In this document: in pieces, positions 1 through 6,471 of the stretch
Layout: the number at the start of each line of letters is the position of its first letter
How positions within the stretch are numbered: the first letter of the stretch is position 1
NCBI GenBank assembly: GCA_964529265.1
Contig: CAZGVW010000243.1
Location: forward strand, 1 to 9,758
Direction: 5' to 3'
From: CAZGVW01 sp964529265
GTDB taxonomy: Bacteria; Planctomycetota; Phycisphaerae; Phycisphaerales; UBA1924
Length of the DNA stretch: 9,758 bases
Program-made: the position numbers and the translations under genes
The notes under the pieces: model-generated
Told to the model about the DNA's origin: nothing
What the model saw: only the letters and a program-made list of their open reading frames with translations
The model's database searches: none

Positions 1-2
1 CC

Positions 3-415
3 GGCACGTTGACGGCGCTGCCGCTGCGTGCGGGCAGCTACGACTACCCACGCGCGTCGCCCGACGGCAAGTCGATCGCCTTTCAGCTCGCGCAGGGCGG
101 CCGCGCGGGCGTGTGGGTGTACGCCTTGTCGGGCGGCAGCTCGATGCGCAACGTTACGCTCGTCGGACAGAACCGCCACCCGGTGTGGTCGCCCGACTCG
201 TCGCGCCTCTCGTTCCAGTCCGATCGCGAGGGCGATCTCGGCGTCTTCATGCAGCGCGCGGACGGCAGCGGGGCGGCGCGCGGCTGACCAGACCGGAGGC
301 GGGCGTCGCGCACGTGCCGGAATCGTGGTCGCCGGACTCCGAGCATCTCCTGTTCAGCGCCGCGGGCGGCGGCAAGACGACGCTGTGGCTGTTGCGGCTG
401 CGAGACGGGCAGTGA
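3..415 (+). pseudogene. TolB/WD40-like beta-propeller protein, 3' part, frameshifted and truncated
   Basis: This is the C-terminal part of a propeller protein that enters from the left edge. The frame beginning at base 3 gives propeller blades with the usual turn motifs: PRASPDGKSIAF, then PVWSPDSSRLSFQSDREGD. It stops at 285-287 after DGSGAARG. The reading continues without loss of similarity in the next frame as LTRPEAGVAHVPESWSPDSEHLLFSA and ends with LWLLRLRDGQ at the TGA 413-415. The frames join if two bases (an extra CG in the GC-rich run near 275-285) are removed or one is added. In Acidobacteriota such propellers often form the C-terminal half of Ser/Thr kinases or stand alone as TolB-like periplasmic proteins. 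Further blades usually follow the sequence seen here, so the gene is probably also cut short at its 3' end, exactly where the 84-bp repeat begins. A sequencing error is the alternative for the frameshift but not for the truncation. Confidence 0.7.
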
Positions 416-507
416 GCGTGTCCGACGGCGGCCAGGCGCTCACGCCCGAAATCCGCGTGATGCTCAACTGGTTCGACGAGCTGCGGGCGCGGGTGCCGGT
501 TCGCTGA
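412..507 (+). other. 31-codon ORF carrying copy 1 of the SEC-C protein tail
   Basis: A GTG at 412 overlaps the TGA of the propeller remnant (GTGA) and opens a short frame ending at TGA 505-507. From residue 5 it reads DGGQALTPEIRVMLNWFDEL and ends RARVPVR. That is the same peptide as residues 40-66 of the SEC-C protein at 5378, with one synonymous difference (GAA against GAG). The zinc-knuckle part is absent. It is most likely a duplicated gene fragment rather than a working gene, but the frame and peptide are fully kept, so expression cannot be excluded. Confidence 0.5.
423..506 (+). repeat. 84-bp direct repeat, copy 1
   Basis: It matches 5494-5577 at 83 of 84 positions. The only difference is A at 450 against G at 5521, a synonymous third-codon position. 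Identity stops sharply on the left at 423. On the right the next base differs (A507 against G5578), followed by two more shared bases. The two copies are 5071 bp apart in the same orientation. Confidence 0.93.
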
Positions 508-909
508 CGCCGCTGTTCAGCAGCACCGCCAGCGTCGCGTTCTGATCGGCTGCCCGCACCGCCTGGCGCAGGCGCCGAGCGCGTGACGATCCGGCCGCGC
601 TCGCTGCGAAAACCTCTGCGTCAGCCGCGGAGATTTCCTCAATGCCTCGCCGTCTTGCGGCGATGCCGTACTGGAGGCCAGGCGTTCCCCCGGCTGGCCG
701 CTCGGCGCCGGGCGGAACATGACTTGCTCTCCAATGTTTCAGCGGTGACCCATCAGTCGTAGCTCCCCGATCCGGTGCCCCTCCTGCTGGATGTGAGCCT
801 TCGCGGCGTCGCCTTCCACGGCTCGCAGGTGGTGGCCGCCGTCGCAGCCAGTGCGAACCGATTCTGATGCGCCGGGCCCTGTCACGGATCGGCCGTCAGT
901 GAGTCTGTC
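508..909. other. About 400 bp without a convincing gene
   Basis: This stretch lies between the repeat copy and the ribosome binding site of the next gene. No plus-strand frame looks coding. On the minus strand an open frame without a start codon reads, among other things, GLQYGIAARRRGIEEISAAD and later AADQNATLAVLLNSGV (roughly 500-790). It has protein-like composition but I cannot assign a family, and long open frames are common by chance at this GC content. It may be a gene remnant. No clear promoter or terminator hairpin was found, although the promoter of the 926-5313 operon must lie here or further left. Confidence 0.4.
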
Positions 910-918
910 AAGGAGGAG
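910..918 (+). promoter_or_regulatory. Strong Shine-Dalgarno site
   Basis: AAGGAGGAGG-type sequence about 7 bases before the ATG at 926. It is the strongest ribosome binding site in the window and fixes the start of the first gene of the exported-protein operon. Confidence 0.8.
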
Positions 919-925
919 GTAGAGC

Positions 926-1423
926 ATGACTTCGCACTATCGTCACGAGATCCTGCTGGTACTGGGGCTGGCGGCGATCGTCTTCGCTGGCCCCGTCCTC
1001 ACCCAGCAGCGCGGTGGCCAGCCGCCGCCGCAGCAACAGCAGGCGCGCCAGCAGCAGCAGATGAGCCAGCAGCAGATGCTGGAGCACGTGCAGCAGCAGG
1101 CGCGGCGGATGGAGCAGATCGCGCTGCGGGCGCAGGACATGTCCCGCGCGATGACGCAGCAGATGTCACAGGCCCGCGATCAGAATCGCGACCAGCTGCG
1201 GCTGCTGCAGCAGCTGTGCGACGCGGTCGGCGCGCAGGCGCGCGAGACCCGGCGCACGATGGATCAGCTCCACAAGATGCTGCAGGACCGCACCCTGCTG
1301 CAGGACCGCGACATGCAGCAGGACATGGATCGCCTGCGGCTCCACAGCTCAGCGGTCGGCGACGGCATGCAAGAGATGCTGAACGCGATCGAGCGGATCC
1401 AGAATCGGCTCCACGCCCGGTAG
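926..1423 (+). CDS. Gln-rich exported coiled-coil protein, unknown function
   Basis: 165 residues, not recognised as a named family. Residues 9-25 form a hydrophobic segment (ILLVLGLAAIVFAGPVL) behind a short basic N-terminus, so it is a signal peptide or a single membrane anchor. Residues 27-50 are extremely Gln-rich with a PPP kink, encoded by runs of CAG/CAA. From about 50 to the end the protein is almost entirely helical and polar (QQQARRMEQIALRAQDMSRAM, MDQLHKMLQDRTLLQDRDMQ), a long predicted coiled coil with one cysteine, C98. It starts behind a strong ribosome binding site. The next gene begins 7 bp downstream, so the two are co-transcribed. By inference it is a periplasmic structural or adaptor protein, perhaps oligomeric, working with the neighbouring barrel. 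Low-complexity composition makes remote homology searches unreliable here. Confidence 0.8.
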   Translation: MTSHYRHEILLVLGLAAIVFAGPVLTQQRGGQPPPQQQQARQQQQMSQQQMLEHVQQQARRMEQIALRAQDMSRAMTQQMSQARDQNRDQLRLLQQLCDAVGAQARETRRTMDQLHKMLQDRTLLQDRDMQQDMDRLRLHSSAVGDGMQEMLNAIERIQNRLHAR

Positions 1424-1430
1424 GCCCGCC

Positions 1431-2216
1431 ATGGACGGCAGCGTCTTGCGCGCGCGGCAGCGGGTCGTCGTCCTGGCCATGGCCGCCCTCGGTTGGGCGG
1501 TGGCGGCGTCGGCGCAAGTCGGGTACATGGGCTCGCTGTACTTCGTCAGGGCGGAGACGGCGGAGGGAGAACGGACCGACGCGGTCTACCTCTTCACGAG
1601 CCTCGAGGTCGAGCGCGGCCGCCTGCGCGGTTCGGTGACGATACCCGTCATCGCGCAGCAGTCGCGCTGGACCGACGCCGAACTGGGCCCCGTGGAAACC
1701 GGATGGCAGTCTGGTCTGTCCGACCCGATCGTACGGCTGGATGCACAGGTCTGGCGGACTCCTCTGCGTGACACTTCCGTGCGCCTCAGCGGCGCGGTCA
1801 AGGTGCCGGTCGCGAGCGTCGGAGACGGGTTCAGCTCGGGCAAGCCGGATGTCGCTATCGGCGCCTCCGTGTCGAGGTTCCGCGGCCGCAACTCCGTGCT
1901 CGCCGATCTGACCTACTGGATCCTCGGAGATCCGTCCGAGATCGACTACCGCAACGTGCCCGCGTTCTACATCGGCTACGGCCGGGTGCTCGATGGACGC
2001 TCGCGCTGGTCGGGCATCGTCTCGGTGAGCGGCGCCTCGTCGGCGACCGAGGGGTTTGCCGGGCCGGTTCAGCTGAGCGTCGCCATGCTTCGTGTGCTCA
2101 GCCCGGCCGCCGCGTTTGGCGTCTCGGTCGATGTCGGCCTGACCGACGGCGCCGCGGATTTCGCGGTCGGAACCACCTGGCGGGTCGGGTTCCAACCGCG
2201 AAGCCGAGAACCGTGA
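1431..2216 (+). CDS. Outer-membrane beta-barrel protein, MetA-pathway transporter-like
   Basis: 261 residues with a clear signal peptide (basic RARQR, hydrophobic 12-26, probable cleavage after ASA at residue 28). The mature part alternates hydrophobic and polar residues with many Gly and aromatic positions, as in transmembrane beta-strands. The pattern GLSDPIVRLDAQVWR (95-109), then GAVKVPVASVGDGFSSGKPD (121-140) and later a YIGYGRVL strand resembles the 'transporter'/Phenol_MetA_deg family of small barrels in Gram-negative bacteria. The family name is a resemblance only: no substrate is shown, and no phenol genes are nearby. The start at 1431 follows the previous stop by 7 bp with a weak ribosome binding site, which suggests translational coupling. 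The next gene follows after 22 bp. It probably forms a pore or anchor in the outer membrane for the same system. Confidence 0.75.
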   Translation: MDGSVLRARQRVVVLAMAALGWAVAASAQVGYMGSLYFVRAETAEGERTDAVYLFTSLEVERGRLRGSVTIPVIAQQSRWTDAELGPVETGWQSGLSDPIVRLDAQVWRTPLRDTSVRLSGAVKVPVASVGDGFSSGKPDVAIGASVSRFRGRNSVLADLTYWILGDPSEIDYRNVPAFYIGYGRVLDGRSRWSGIVSVSGASSATEGFAGPVQLSVAMLRVLSPAAAFGVSVDVGLTDGAADFAVGTTWRVGFQPRSREP

Positions 2217-2227
2217 GACGGGGCACT

Positions 2228-2232
2228 GGAGG
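2228..2232 (+). promoter_or_regulatory. Shine-Dalgarno site of the 1024-residue protein
   Basis: GGAGG six bases before the ATG at 2239. It decides this start over the overlapping short frame that begins at 2213. Confidence 0.7.
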
Positions 2233-2238
2233 ATCACC

Positions 2239-5200
2239 ATGTCGCCCAGACGTCACGCACCTCTGTGCTCAGCCGGCTTCATCGCGCGCGCGGTCGCGGT
2301 CGCCCTCATCATCGCCGTCGCGGCCTGGAGTTCTGGATCGACGCTGGCGCAAGGCGGCGGCGCCGGCACCGGCGACCTGTTCGGCGACCTGTTTCACATC
2401 AAGCGCGACCCGGCCACGGGACAGCCGATCCTGCAGAAGCGCGACGTGCTGCTGCCGGGGGACGTGCCCGGCATCGCGTACTGTCCCATTCCCGTCGACG
2501 CGACCGGCGCGGAGATCCCGTTCCTGCCGCAAAGCTGCGATCCGGATCCGGCCTTCGCCAACGCCATGATCGAAGTCGACTATTTCGGCCGGCTCAGCTC
2601 GGCGCGCACCCGGGACATCAACCTTCGCATGCACTTCGACGAGATGATTCTGGGGATCAAGGCGTCGGAGACCGTGATGCTCGAGGCCAGCGGCCGGCTC
2701 AGGCTCGGCACCGACTGCACCGCGCTAGGCGACTGCGTCACCTGGAAAACCGTCGACTCGCCGTTGGAGAACATGTCGACCTACCGCCGGTTGATGAAGT
2801 ACGGCCACATCCAGACCGATCCGCTTGACGTGGACACCACTCCCGGCGGCGATCCCAATGAAGGCACCGTCTACCACCCGGCGCTCGACGCCGCCGACTG
2901 GGGGAAGTTCTTCGGCCCGGGCGTCGCCGCGCTCCTGCCGAGCGCGTCGAGCAGCGACTGCTTCTCGGGGGTGGCCGTGAACCCGGCGTGTGTCGCGCCG
3001 CAGCCGCTCACCGCGACCGACTTCTTTCTGTCAGCGGCGTTCCTCGCCGCCGCGGCCGACAAGACGGGTCACGTCACACCCGATCTCGCGCAGTACCTGA
3101 ATCGGATCCTGAAGATCACCCAGGACACGTTGGACACGGTCGCGACGCTCAACACGGTGCCCGCGCTCATCCGCGATGAGAACGGCAACATCGCGCCGGC
3201 CGCGCCGGGTCTGCCGCCGCCGGCCGACGAACGGTTCGTCGACTTCTCACCGGCGAGCTACCTGCGCACCGACTGGTTCTCGACGTTCGTCTTCGTGCTG
3301 CAGCCGGCGGGAGGCGTCTGGGCGCCGACGAACGTCAACCTGCTGGACTGGCTCAATTACATCAACGGGCCGATGGCCCCGACGGCCACCGTGATGCCGG
3401 CGTTCGTCAGCGCGTCGAACGACGCGCTCCGGGTCGTGGAGTTCCTGCACGAGTACGCGATTCCGGCGGATCTCTGGTCGAGTCCGGCCGCGACGATCAC
3501 CACCGTCGCCCCCAAGACCGCCACGTTCCGGGCGACGGCCCAGAACGTCGAGCTCACGGCGACGGTGACCAGTCAGAGCCCCACCCCGGTCGGCGGCACC
3601 GTGACGTTCTACGTGCGCACGGCCGCCGATATCCCCGTCGGGACGCCGGCCACCGCGGCCGTGAGCAACGGCACCGCGGCGGCGACCTACGTGCTGCCGG
3701 GCGGCACGACGCCGCAGACGCTGAAGGTGGCGGCGCTGTTCACGTCCACCGGGCCCTTCGCTTCGAGCCTCGGCTTCGGCACGCTGACGATCGTGCCGGC
3801 GCCGAGCGGCGATGTGATTACGAACGGCACGTTCGACAACGGCCTCACGGGGTGGCAGCTGTTCGCCACGCCGGATGCGAGCCACATCGTCGCGAACGTG
3901 ACCAACGGCGTCCTCCAGTTCTACTGGCTGCCGGCGCCGGGGCAGTCGAGTCAGGCAACGGTGTATCAGGAGACGGGGCTTGCGCTCGGCGCCTTCAGTC
4001 CGCTGACGGCGCAGTTCGATCTCGGCAACAGCAGCACCGTGCGCAAACGTATCAGCGTCCTGCTGACCGCGACCGATTTCAGCGACCGCATGATGTGCAC
4101 GTTCTGGCTGCCGGCCAACTCGCCGCTCCGGAGCTACCGGATCCAGACGCACACGTCGCGGGCCTGGGCCAACACGGCCATCTACTTCTACGCCGCGACG
4201 CCGGGGAGCGACGGCGGGTACTACCAGATCGATAACGTCTCCCTTTATCCGGATCCCACGGGCCCGACCGACGCCACGTACTGCGTCGATCCGCTGGCCC
4301 CGGCGGCTGCCCCGAACGCCGACGGACCTGAGTTGCTGACCAACGGCGACTTCGCCGCTGGCCTGGCGCCGTGGACGCTGTTCGGCCAGATCACGGCCCA
4401 GGTCACCGCCGCCGGCGTGCTCGAGTTCGTGCGGCCGGCTGGCACGCCGGCCGGCGTCGTGCTGCAGAACACCACCCAGCCGCTGCCGCAGGCGGCGATC
4501 GTGACCGCGCGATTCGATCTCGGCAACAGCGGCGCGCTGCGCAAGCGCGTGACCGTGATGCTGCACGACGGCGACTTCACCGACCTTGGCGCCTGCATGT
4601 TCTGGATCGAGCCGGGACAGCCGCTCTCGACCTACCAGATGCGGGCGTTCACGACCGAACCGTGGACCGCCACGACGCTCTCGATCTATCCAGCAACGCT
4701 CGACGATCCGTACGCACGCCTCGACAACGTCTCCGTGCGGCAGACGCCCGCCGTCACGATCGTCGGAACCGAATGCCTGGAGCCAGCCGCCCTGTCGGCG
4801 ACCACCGCGGCAGCGGGCGCCGCCGCGGCACGCGTTGGTGCGCCGGTCACGCCCGGATCGCCGGCGACGGGGGGGTTCTCGCAACGCCGCGAGGCCTCGA
4901 AGAGCGGCGCGGGGCTGGGCCACGCCGCCATCGGATCGCACGCCGGCGTGCAGGAGTTGTTGTGGGACGAGCCGGTGGATCTGCGCAACGCGATCACGGC
5001 CCGCCTGAGCTTTCAGTCGCGGCTCGTGAGCGAGACGTCCACCGCCGTCGTGCAGGTGAGCGATGACTTCGCGACGTGGCACACGGTCCTCACCGTGCCG
5101 CCCTCCGCCGACTGGTCGCCGGTCGACGTGGATCTTGGCGAGTACGCCGGACGAATCGTGTTCCTCAGGTTCGTCTTCGACACGACCGCGCCGCCGGCGT

Positions 5201-5313
5201 CTGCCGTCGCGCCCGATCTCTGGTGGATCGATGACGTTCGGATCTCGCGAGGACAGCGGCCGTCGATGGCGCGCGGTACCGCCCCGGGTGAACGGCCGCT
5301 GAAACGGCCATGA
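2239..5313 (+). CDS. Large secreted multidomain protein: Ig-like, two jelly-roll domains, MAM-like C-terminus
   Basis: 1024 residues. A signal peptide occupies residues 1 to about 37 (RR near the start, hydrophobic 13-30, cleavage near STLA). Residues 38-415 form a region I do not recognise, with six cysteines (82, 100, 160, 166, 241, 251) that could make three disulfides. Residues 417-520 look like a bacterial Ig-like domain (ELTATVTSQSPTPVGGTVTFYV). Residues 525-674 and 695-835 are two related jelly-roll domains of the carbohydrate-binding-module 4/9 style: each opens with (L/I)TNG(T/D)F and closes with an (I/L)DNVS strand. They share FDLGNS near the middle and an (R/K)KR strand after it. 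An Ala/Gly-rich linker (840-900) leads to a C-terminal beta-sandwich (905-1005) with SFQSRL, WSPVDVDL and WWIDDVRIS, like MAM or immune-inhibitor-A ancillary domains. No catalytic motif is visible, so a binding, adhesive or matrix role is inferred. It is last in the operon. Confidence 0.8.
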   Translation: MSPRRHAPLCSAGFIARAVAVALIIAVAAWSSGSTLAQGGGAGTGDLFGDLFHIKRDPATGQPILQKRDVLLPGDVPGIAYCPIPVDATGAEIPFLPQSCDPDPAFANAMIEVDYFGRLSSARTRDINLRMHFDEMILGIKASETVMLEASGRLRLGTDCTALGDCVTWKTVDSPLENMSTYRRLMKYGHIQTDPLDVDTTPGGDPNEGTVYHPALDAADWGKFFGPGVAALLPSASSSDCFSGVAVNPACVAPQPLTATDFFLSAAFLAAAADKTGHVTPDLAQYLNRILKITQDTLDTVATLNTVPALIRDENGNIAPAAPGLPPPADERFVDFSPASYLRTDWFSTFVFVLQPAGGVWAPTNVNLLDWLNYINGPMAPTATVMPAFVSASNDALRVVEFLHEYAIPADLWSSPAATITTVAPKTATFRATAQNVELTATVTSQSPTPVGGTVTFYVRTAADIPVGTPATAAVSNGTAAATYVLPGGTTPQTLKVAALFTSTGPFASSLGFGTLTIVPAPSGDVITNGTFDNGLTGWQLFATPDASHIVANVTNGVLQFYWLPAPGQSSQATVYQETGLALGAFSPLTAQFDLGNSSTVRKRISVLLTATDFSDRMMCTFWLPANSPLRSYRIQTHTSRAWANTAIYFYAATPGSDGGYYQIDNVSLYPDPTGPTDATYCVDPLAPAAAPNADGPELLTNGDFAAGLAPWTLFGQITAQVTAAGVLEFVRPAGTPAGVVLQNTTQPLPQAAIVTARFDLGNSGALRKRVTVMLHDGDFTDLGACMFWIEPGQPLSTYQMRAFTTEPWTATTLSIYPATLDDPYARLDNVSVRQTPAVTIVGTECLEPAALSATTAAAGAAAARVGAPVTPGSPATGGFSQRREASKSGAGLGHAAIGSHAGVQELLWDEPVDLRNAITARLSFQSRLVSETSTAVVQVSDDFATWHTVLTVPPSADWSPVDVDLGEYAGRIVFLRFVFDTTAPPASAVAPDLWWIDDVRISRGQRPSMARGTAPGERPLKRP

Positions 5314-5322
5314 ATGAGTCCT

Positions 5323-5348
5323 GACGCCGGGGCCGATGCCCCGGCGTC
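5323..5348 (+). terminator. GC-rich hairpin after the operon
   Basis: A perfect 11-bp stem (GACGCCGGGGC / GCCCCGGCGTC) with the 4-base loop CGAT begins 9 bases after the stop of the 1024-residue gene. No T run follows, so it is either a Rho-independent terminator of the weak-tail kind seen in high-GC genomes or an mRNA-end stabilising hairpin. It separates the exported-protein operon from the SEC-C gene. Confidence 0.65.
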
Positions 5349-5377
5349 ACCCGGGCGACCAGCGATGGGATCGCGCG

Positions 5378-5608
5378 ATGTCACCCCAGCCCGGCCGCAA
5401 CGATCCCTGTCCCGGCTGCAGCGGCCGCAAGTTCAAGCACTGCTGTCTCGACAAGGCCGATGCCGACGACCAGGCGCGCGTCAACGTCCGCCACGACGGC
5501 GGCCAGGCGCTCACGCCCGAGATCCGCGTGATGCTCAACTGGTTCGACGAGCTGCGGGCGCGGGTGCCGGTTCGCTGGCGAGAACCGCCGTCCTACTGCT
5601 TTTCGTAA
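5378..5608 (+). CDS. Small SEC-C motif protein with variant zinc knuckle
   Basis: 76 residues from the ATG at 5378. This start places the knuckle at the very N-terminus, as in many small SEC-C proteins. Residues 6-23 read GRNDPCPGCSGRKFKHCC, clearly the zinc-binding motif found at the C-terminus of SecA and in many small proteins. The usual order is CPCGSG (Cys-X-Cys); here it is CPGCSG (Cys-X-X-Cys), with the terminal Cys-Cys kept. Residues 40-66 (DGGQALTPEIRV through ARVPVR) form a short helical tail present a second time at 424-504. In the other copy a TGA follows RVPVR directly. Here that codon is TGG, so ten more residues (WREPPSYCFS) are added, and the frame overlaps the convergent gene by 16 bp. 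The stop may therefore have been lost recently. Function is unknown; SEC-C modules generally bind zinc and partner proteins or nucleic acids. Confidence 0.7.
   Translation: MSPQPGRNDPCPGCSGRKFKHCCLDKADADDQARVNVRHDGGQALTPEIRVMLNWFDELRARVPVRWREPPSYCFS
5494..5577 (+). repeat. 84-bp direct repeat, copy 2
   Basis: Second copy of 423-506 (83/84 identical). It lies inside the SEC-C gene and encodes its C-terminal helical tail. Because this copy sits in a complete reading frame with the zinc knuckle, it is the more likely source and the copy at 423 the derived fragment. Confidence 0.93.
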
Positions 5609-6369
5609 ACCACCGTGACCTTTTCCTTCGTGTTCGTCGCGCCGCCGACCTCCGTCATCGTCTTCCCGTCGGCTGACACCGTGAACGTCGAGGCGTACAT
5701 CGGTTTCCCGTCCTTCTGGAACGCGACGGAGAAGCCGTTCGTGCCGCTCTTCGAGAACGTGCACGTCCAGCCGGCCGGCCAGAGCGGTCCGGTCGCCGGA
5801 TGCGGCTTGCCGTCGAAGGCGCCGTCGCACGTCGCGTTCTGATCGACGGACTTGAAGACGATGCCATCCGTGCCTTTCACCGACACGTCGATCAGCCCGG
5901 GCGCGTTGCTCGACAGCTTCGCGGCCCGCCACGTGCCCGCGAGACCCGGCCCACCCGACACGCGAGTGAACGTCATCGTGTTGTCCGCCGTTCCTCCGGA
6001 CGCCTGCACCACTTTCGACGCCACCGTCATCGTCTTGCCATCTGCGGAGAGCTTGATGGTGTCGGTGCTGAACAGCGTGCTGCCCGTTCGTTGGGTGGAC
6101 TCCCACGTCGAGGCGTCGACGGCTTTCCACGACGTGGTGATGCCCCACGGCGTCGGGAACTCCGTGCCGTCGATCTTGAAGGTGTACGAGACGCCGTCCA
6201 TCGTGACTTTGAACCCGCCGCCGGGCTCGGCTTCGTAGGTGGCGGTGAGCTGGCCGAAATCGCTCTTCGCGGTGTTCAGTTTCCACGTGCCGGCGTATGG
6301 CGGCGCTGTCTGAGCGGTGACGGTTGATGCGAGCAGGATGATGCCTGCGAGTCGCAGTGCGGTGCGCAT
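5593..6369 (-). CDS. Exported two-repeat beta-rich protein, unknown function
   Basis: 258 residues when started at the ATG on the minus strand at 6369, which has AGAGGAG about 8 bases upstream. A longer frame with no signal peptide at its start reaches 6435 and was not chosen. Residues 1-20 are a signal peptide (MRTALRLAGIILLASTVTA, then QTAPPYAG). The mature protein has two similar halves: YAGTWKLNTAKSDFG opens the first and LAGTWRAAKLSSNAPG the second. Each half ends with a KLSADGKTMTV or TVSADGKTMTEV strand and a final basic or aromatic strand. This resembles exported lipocalin-like or 'hypothetical' beta-barrel proteins frequent in Acidobacteriota; I do not know a function. It converges on the SEC-C gene, overlapping it by 16 bp, and is divergent from the MazEF module. 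Confidence 0.8.
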   Translation of the reverse strand: MRTALRLAGIILLASTVTAQTAPPYAGTWKLNTAKSDFGQLTATYEAEPGGGFKVTMDGVSYTFKIDGTEFPTPWGITTSWKAVDASTWESTQRTGSTLFSTDTIKLSADGKTMTVASKVVQASGGTADNTMTFTRVSGGPGLAGTWRAAKLSSNAPGLIDVSVKGTDGIVFKSVDQNATCDGAFDGKPHPATGPLWPAGWTCTFSKSGTNGFSVAFQKDGKPMYASTFTVSADGKTMTEVGGATNTKEKVTVVYEKQ

Positions 6370-6437
6370 GACGGGACTCCTCTCGGGAAAGCGAAGGAAT
6401 GATTGTGGCGCAGAACGCGCGCACGCGGAGCGCAAAT

Positions 6438-6471
6438 CTGTATGTCGTCTAAGATATACTCACTGTATGTC
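6438..6471 (+). promoter_or_regulatory. Candidate operator: 9-bp direct repeat around the antitoxin start
   Basis: CTGTATGTC occurs at 6438-6446 and again at 6463-6471, the second copy covering the antitoxin ATG. Start-to-start spacing is 25 bp, close to two and a half helix turns. The pair flanks the candidate -10 box. Type II antitoxins of the ribbon-helix-helix class usually autorepress by binding repeats at their own promoter, so this is a reasonable operator, but the role is inferred from position only. Confidence 0.4.
6455..6460 (+). promoter_or_regulatory. Candidate -10 box of the MazEF operon
   Basis: TATACT stands 6 bases before the antitoxin ATG in an AT-richer patch of otherwise GC-rich DNA. 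Transcription would start at or next to the ATG, giving a leaderless message. No ribosome binding site precedes this ATG, which fits. A matching -35 hexamer is not evident. Confidence 0.4.

Noticed and set aside
533..548. 16-bp identity (CGTCGCGTTCTGATCG) with 5830-5845, considered as an extension of the large repeat
   Set aside because: Not collinear with the 84-bp repeat (26 bp beyond it in one place, 252 bp in the other) and no flanking similarity; probably chance in GC-rich DNA.
739..927. 62-residue minus-strand ORF before the operon
   Set aside because: No start-site support and no recognisable family; consistent with chance openness at high GC.
1021..1100. CAG/CAA-rich stretch considered as a microsatellite or CRISPR-like repeat
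   Set aside because: It is the Gln-rich coding region of the exported coiled-coil protein, with irregular units.
999..2240. 413-residue open frame on the minus strand across the coiled-coil and barrel genes
   Set aside because: Low-complexity Ala/Arg/Ser sequence caused by antisense reading of CAG-rich and GC-rich codons; it crosses two well-supported genes.
3247..5082. 611-residue open frame on the minus strand inside the large secreted gene
   Set aside because: Arg/Gly/His-rich composition without domains; it is the antisense shadow of a gene with signal peptide and recognisable domains.
5381..6424. 347-residue minus-strand open frame
   Set aside because: Overlaps the exported two-repeat protein in another frame; rich in His/Arg with no signal peptide or domain.
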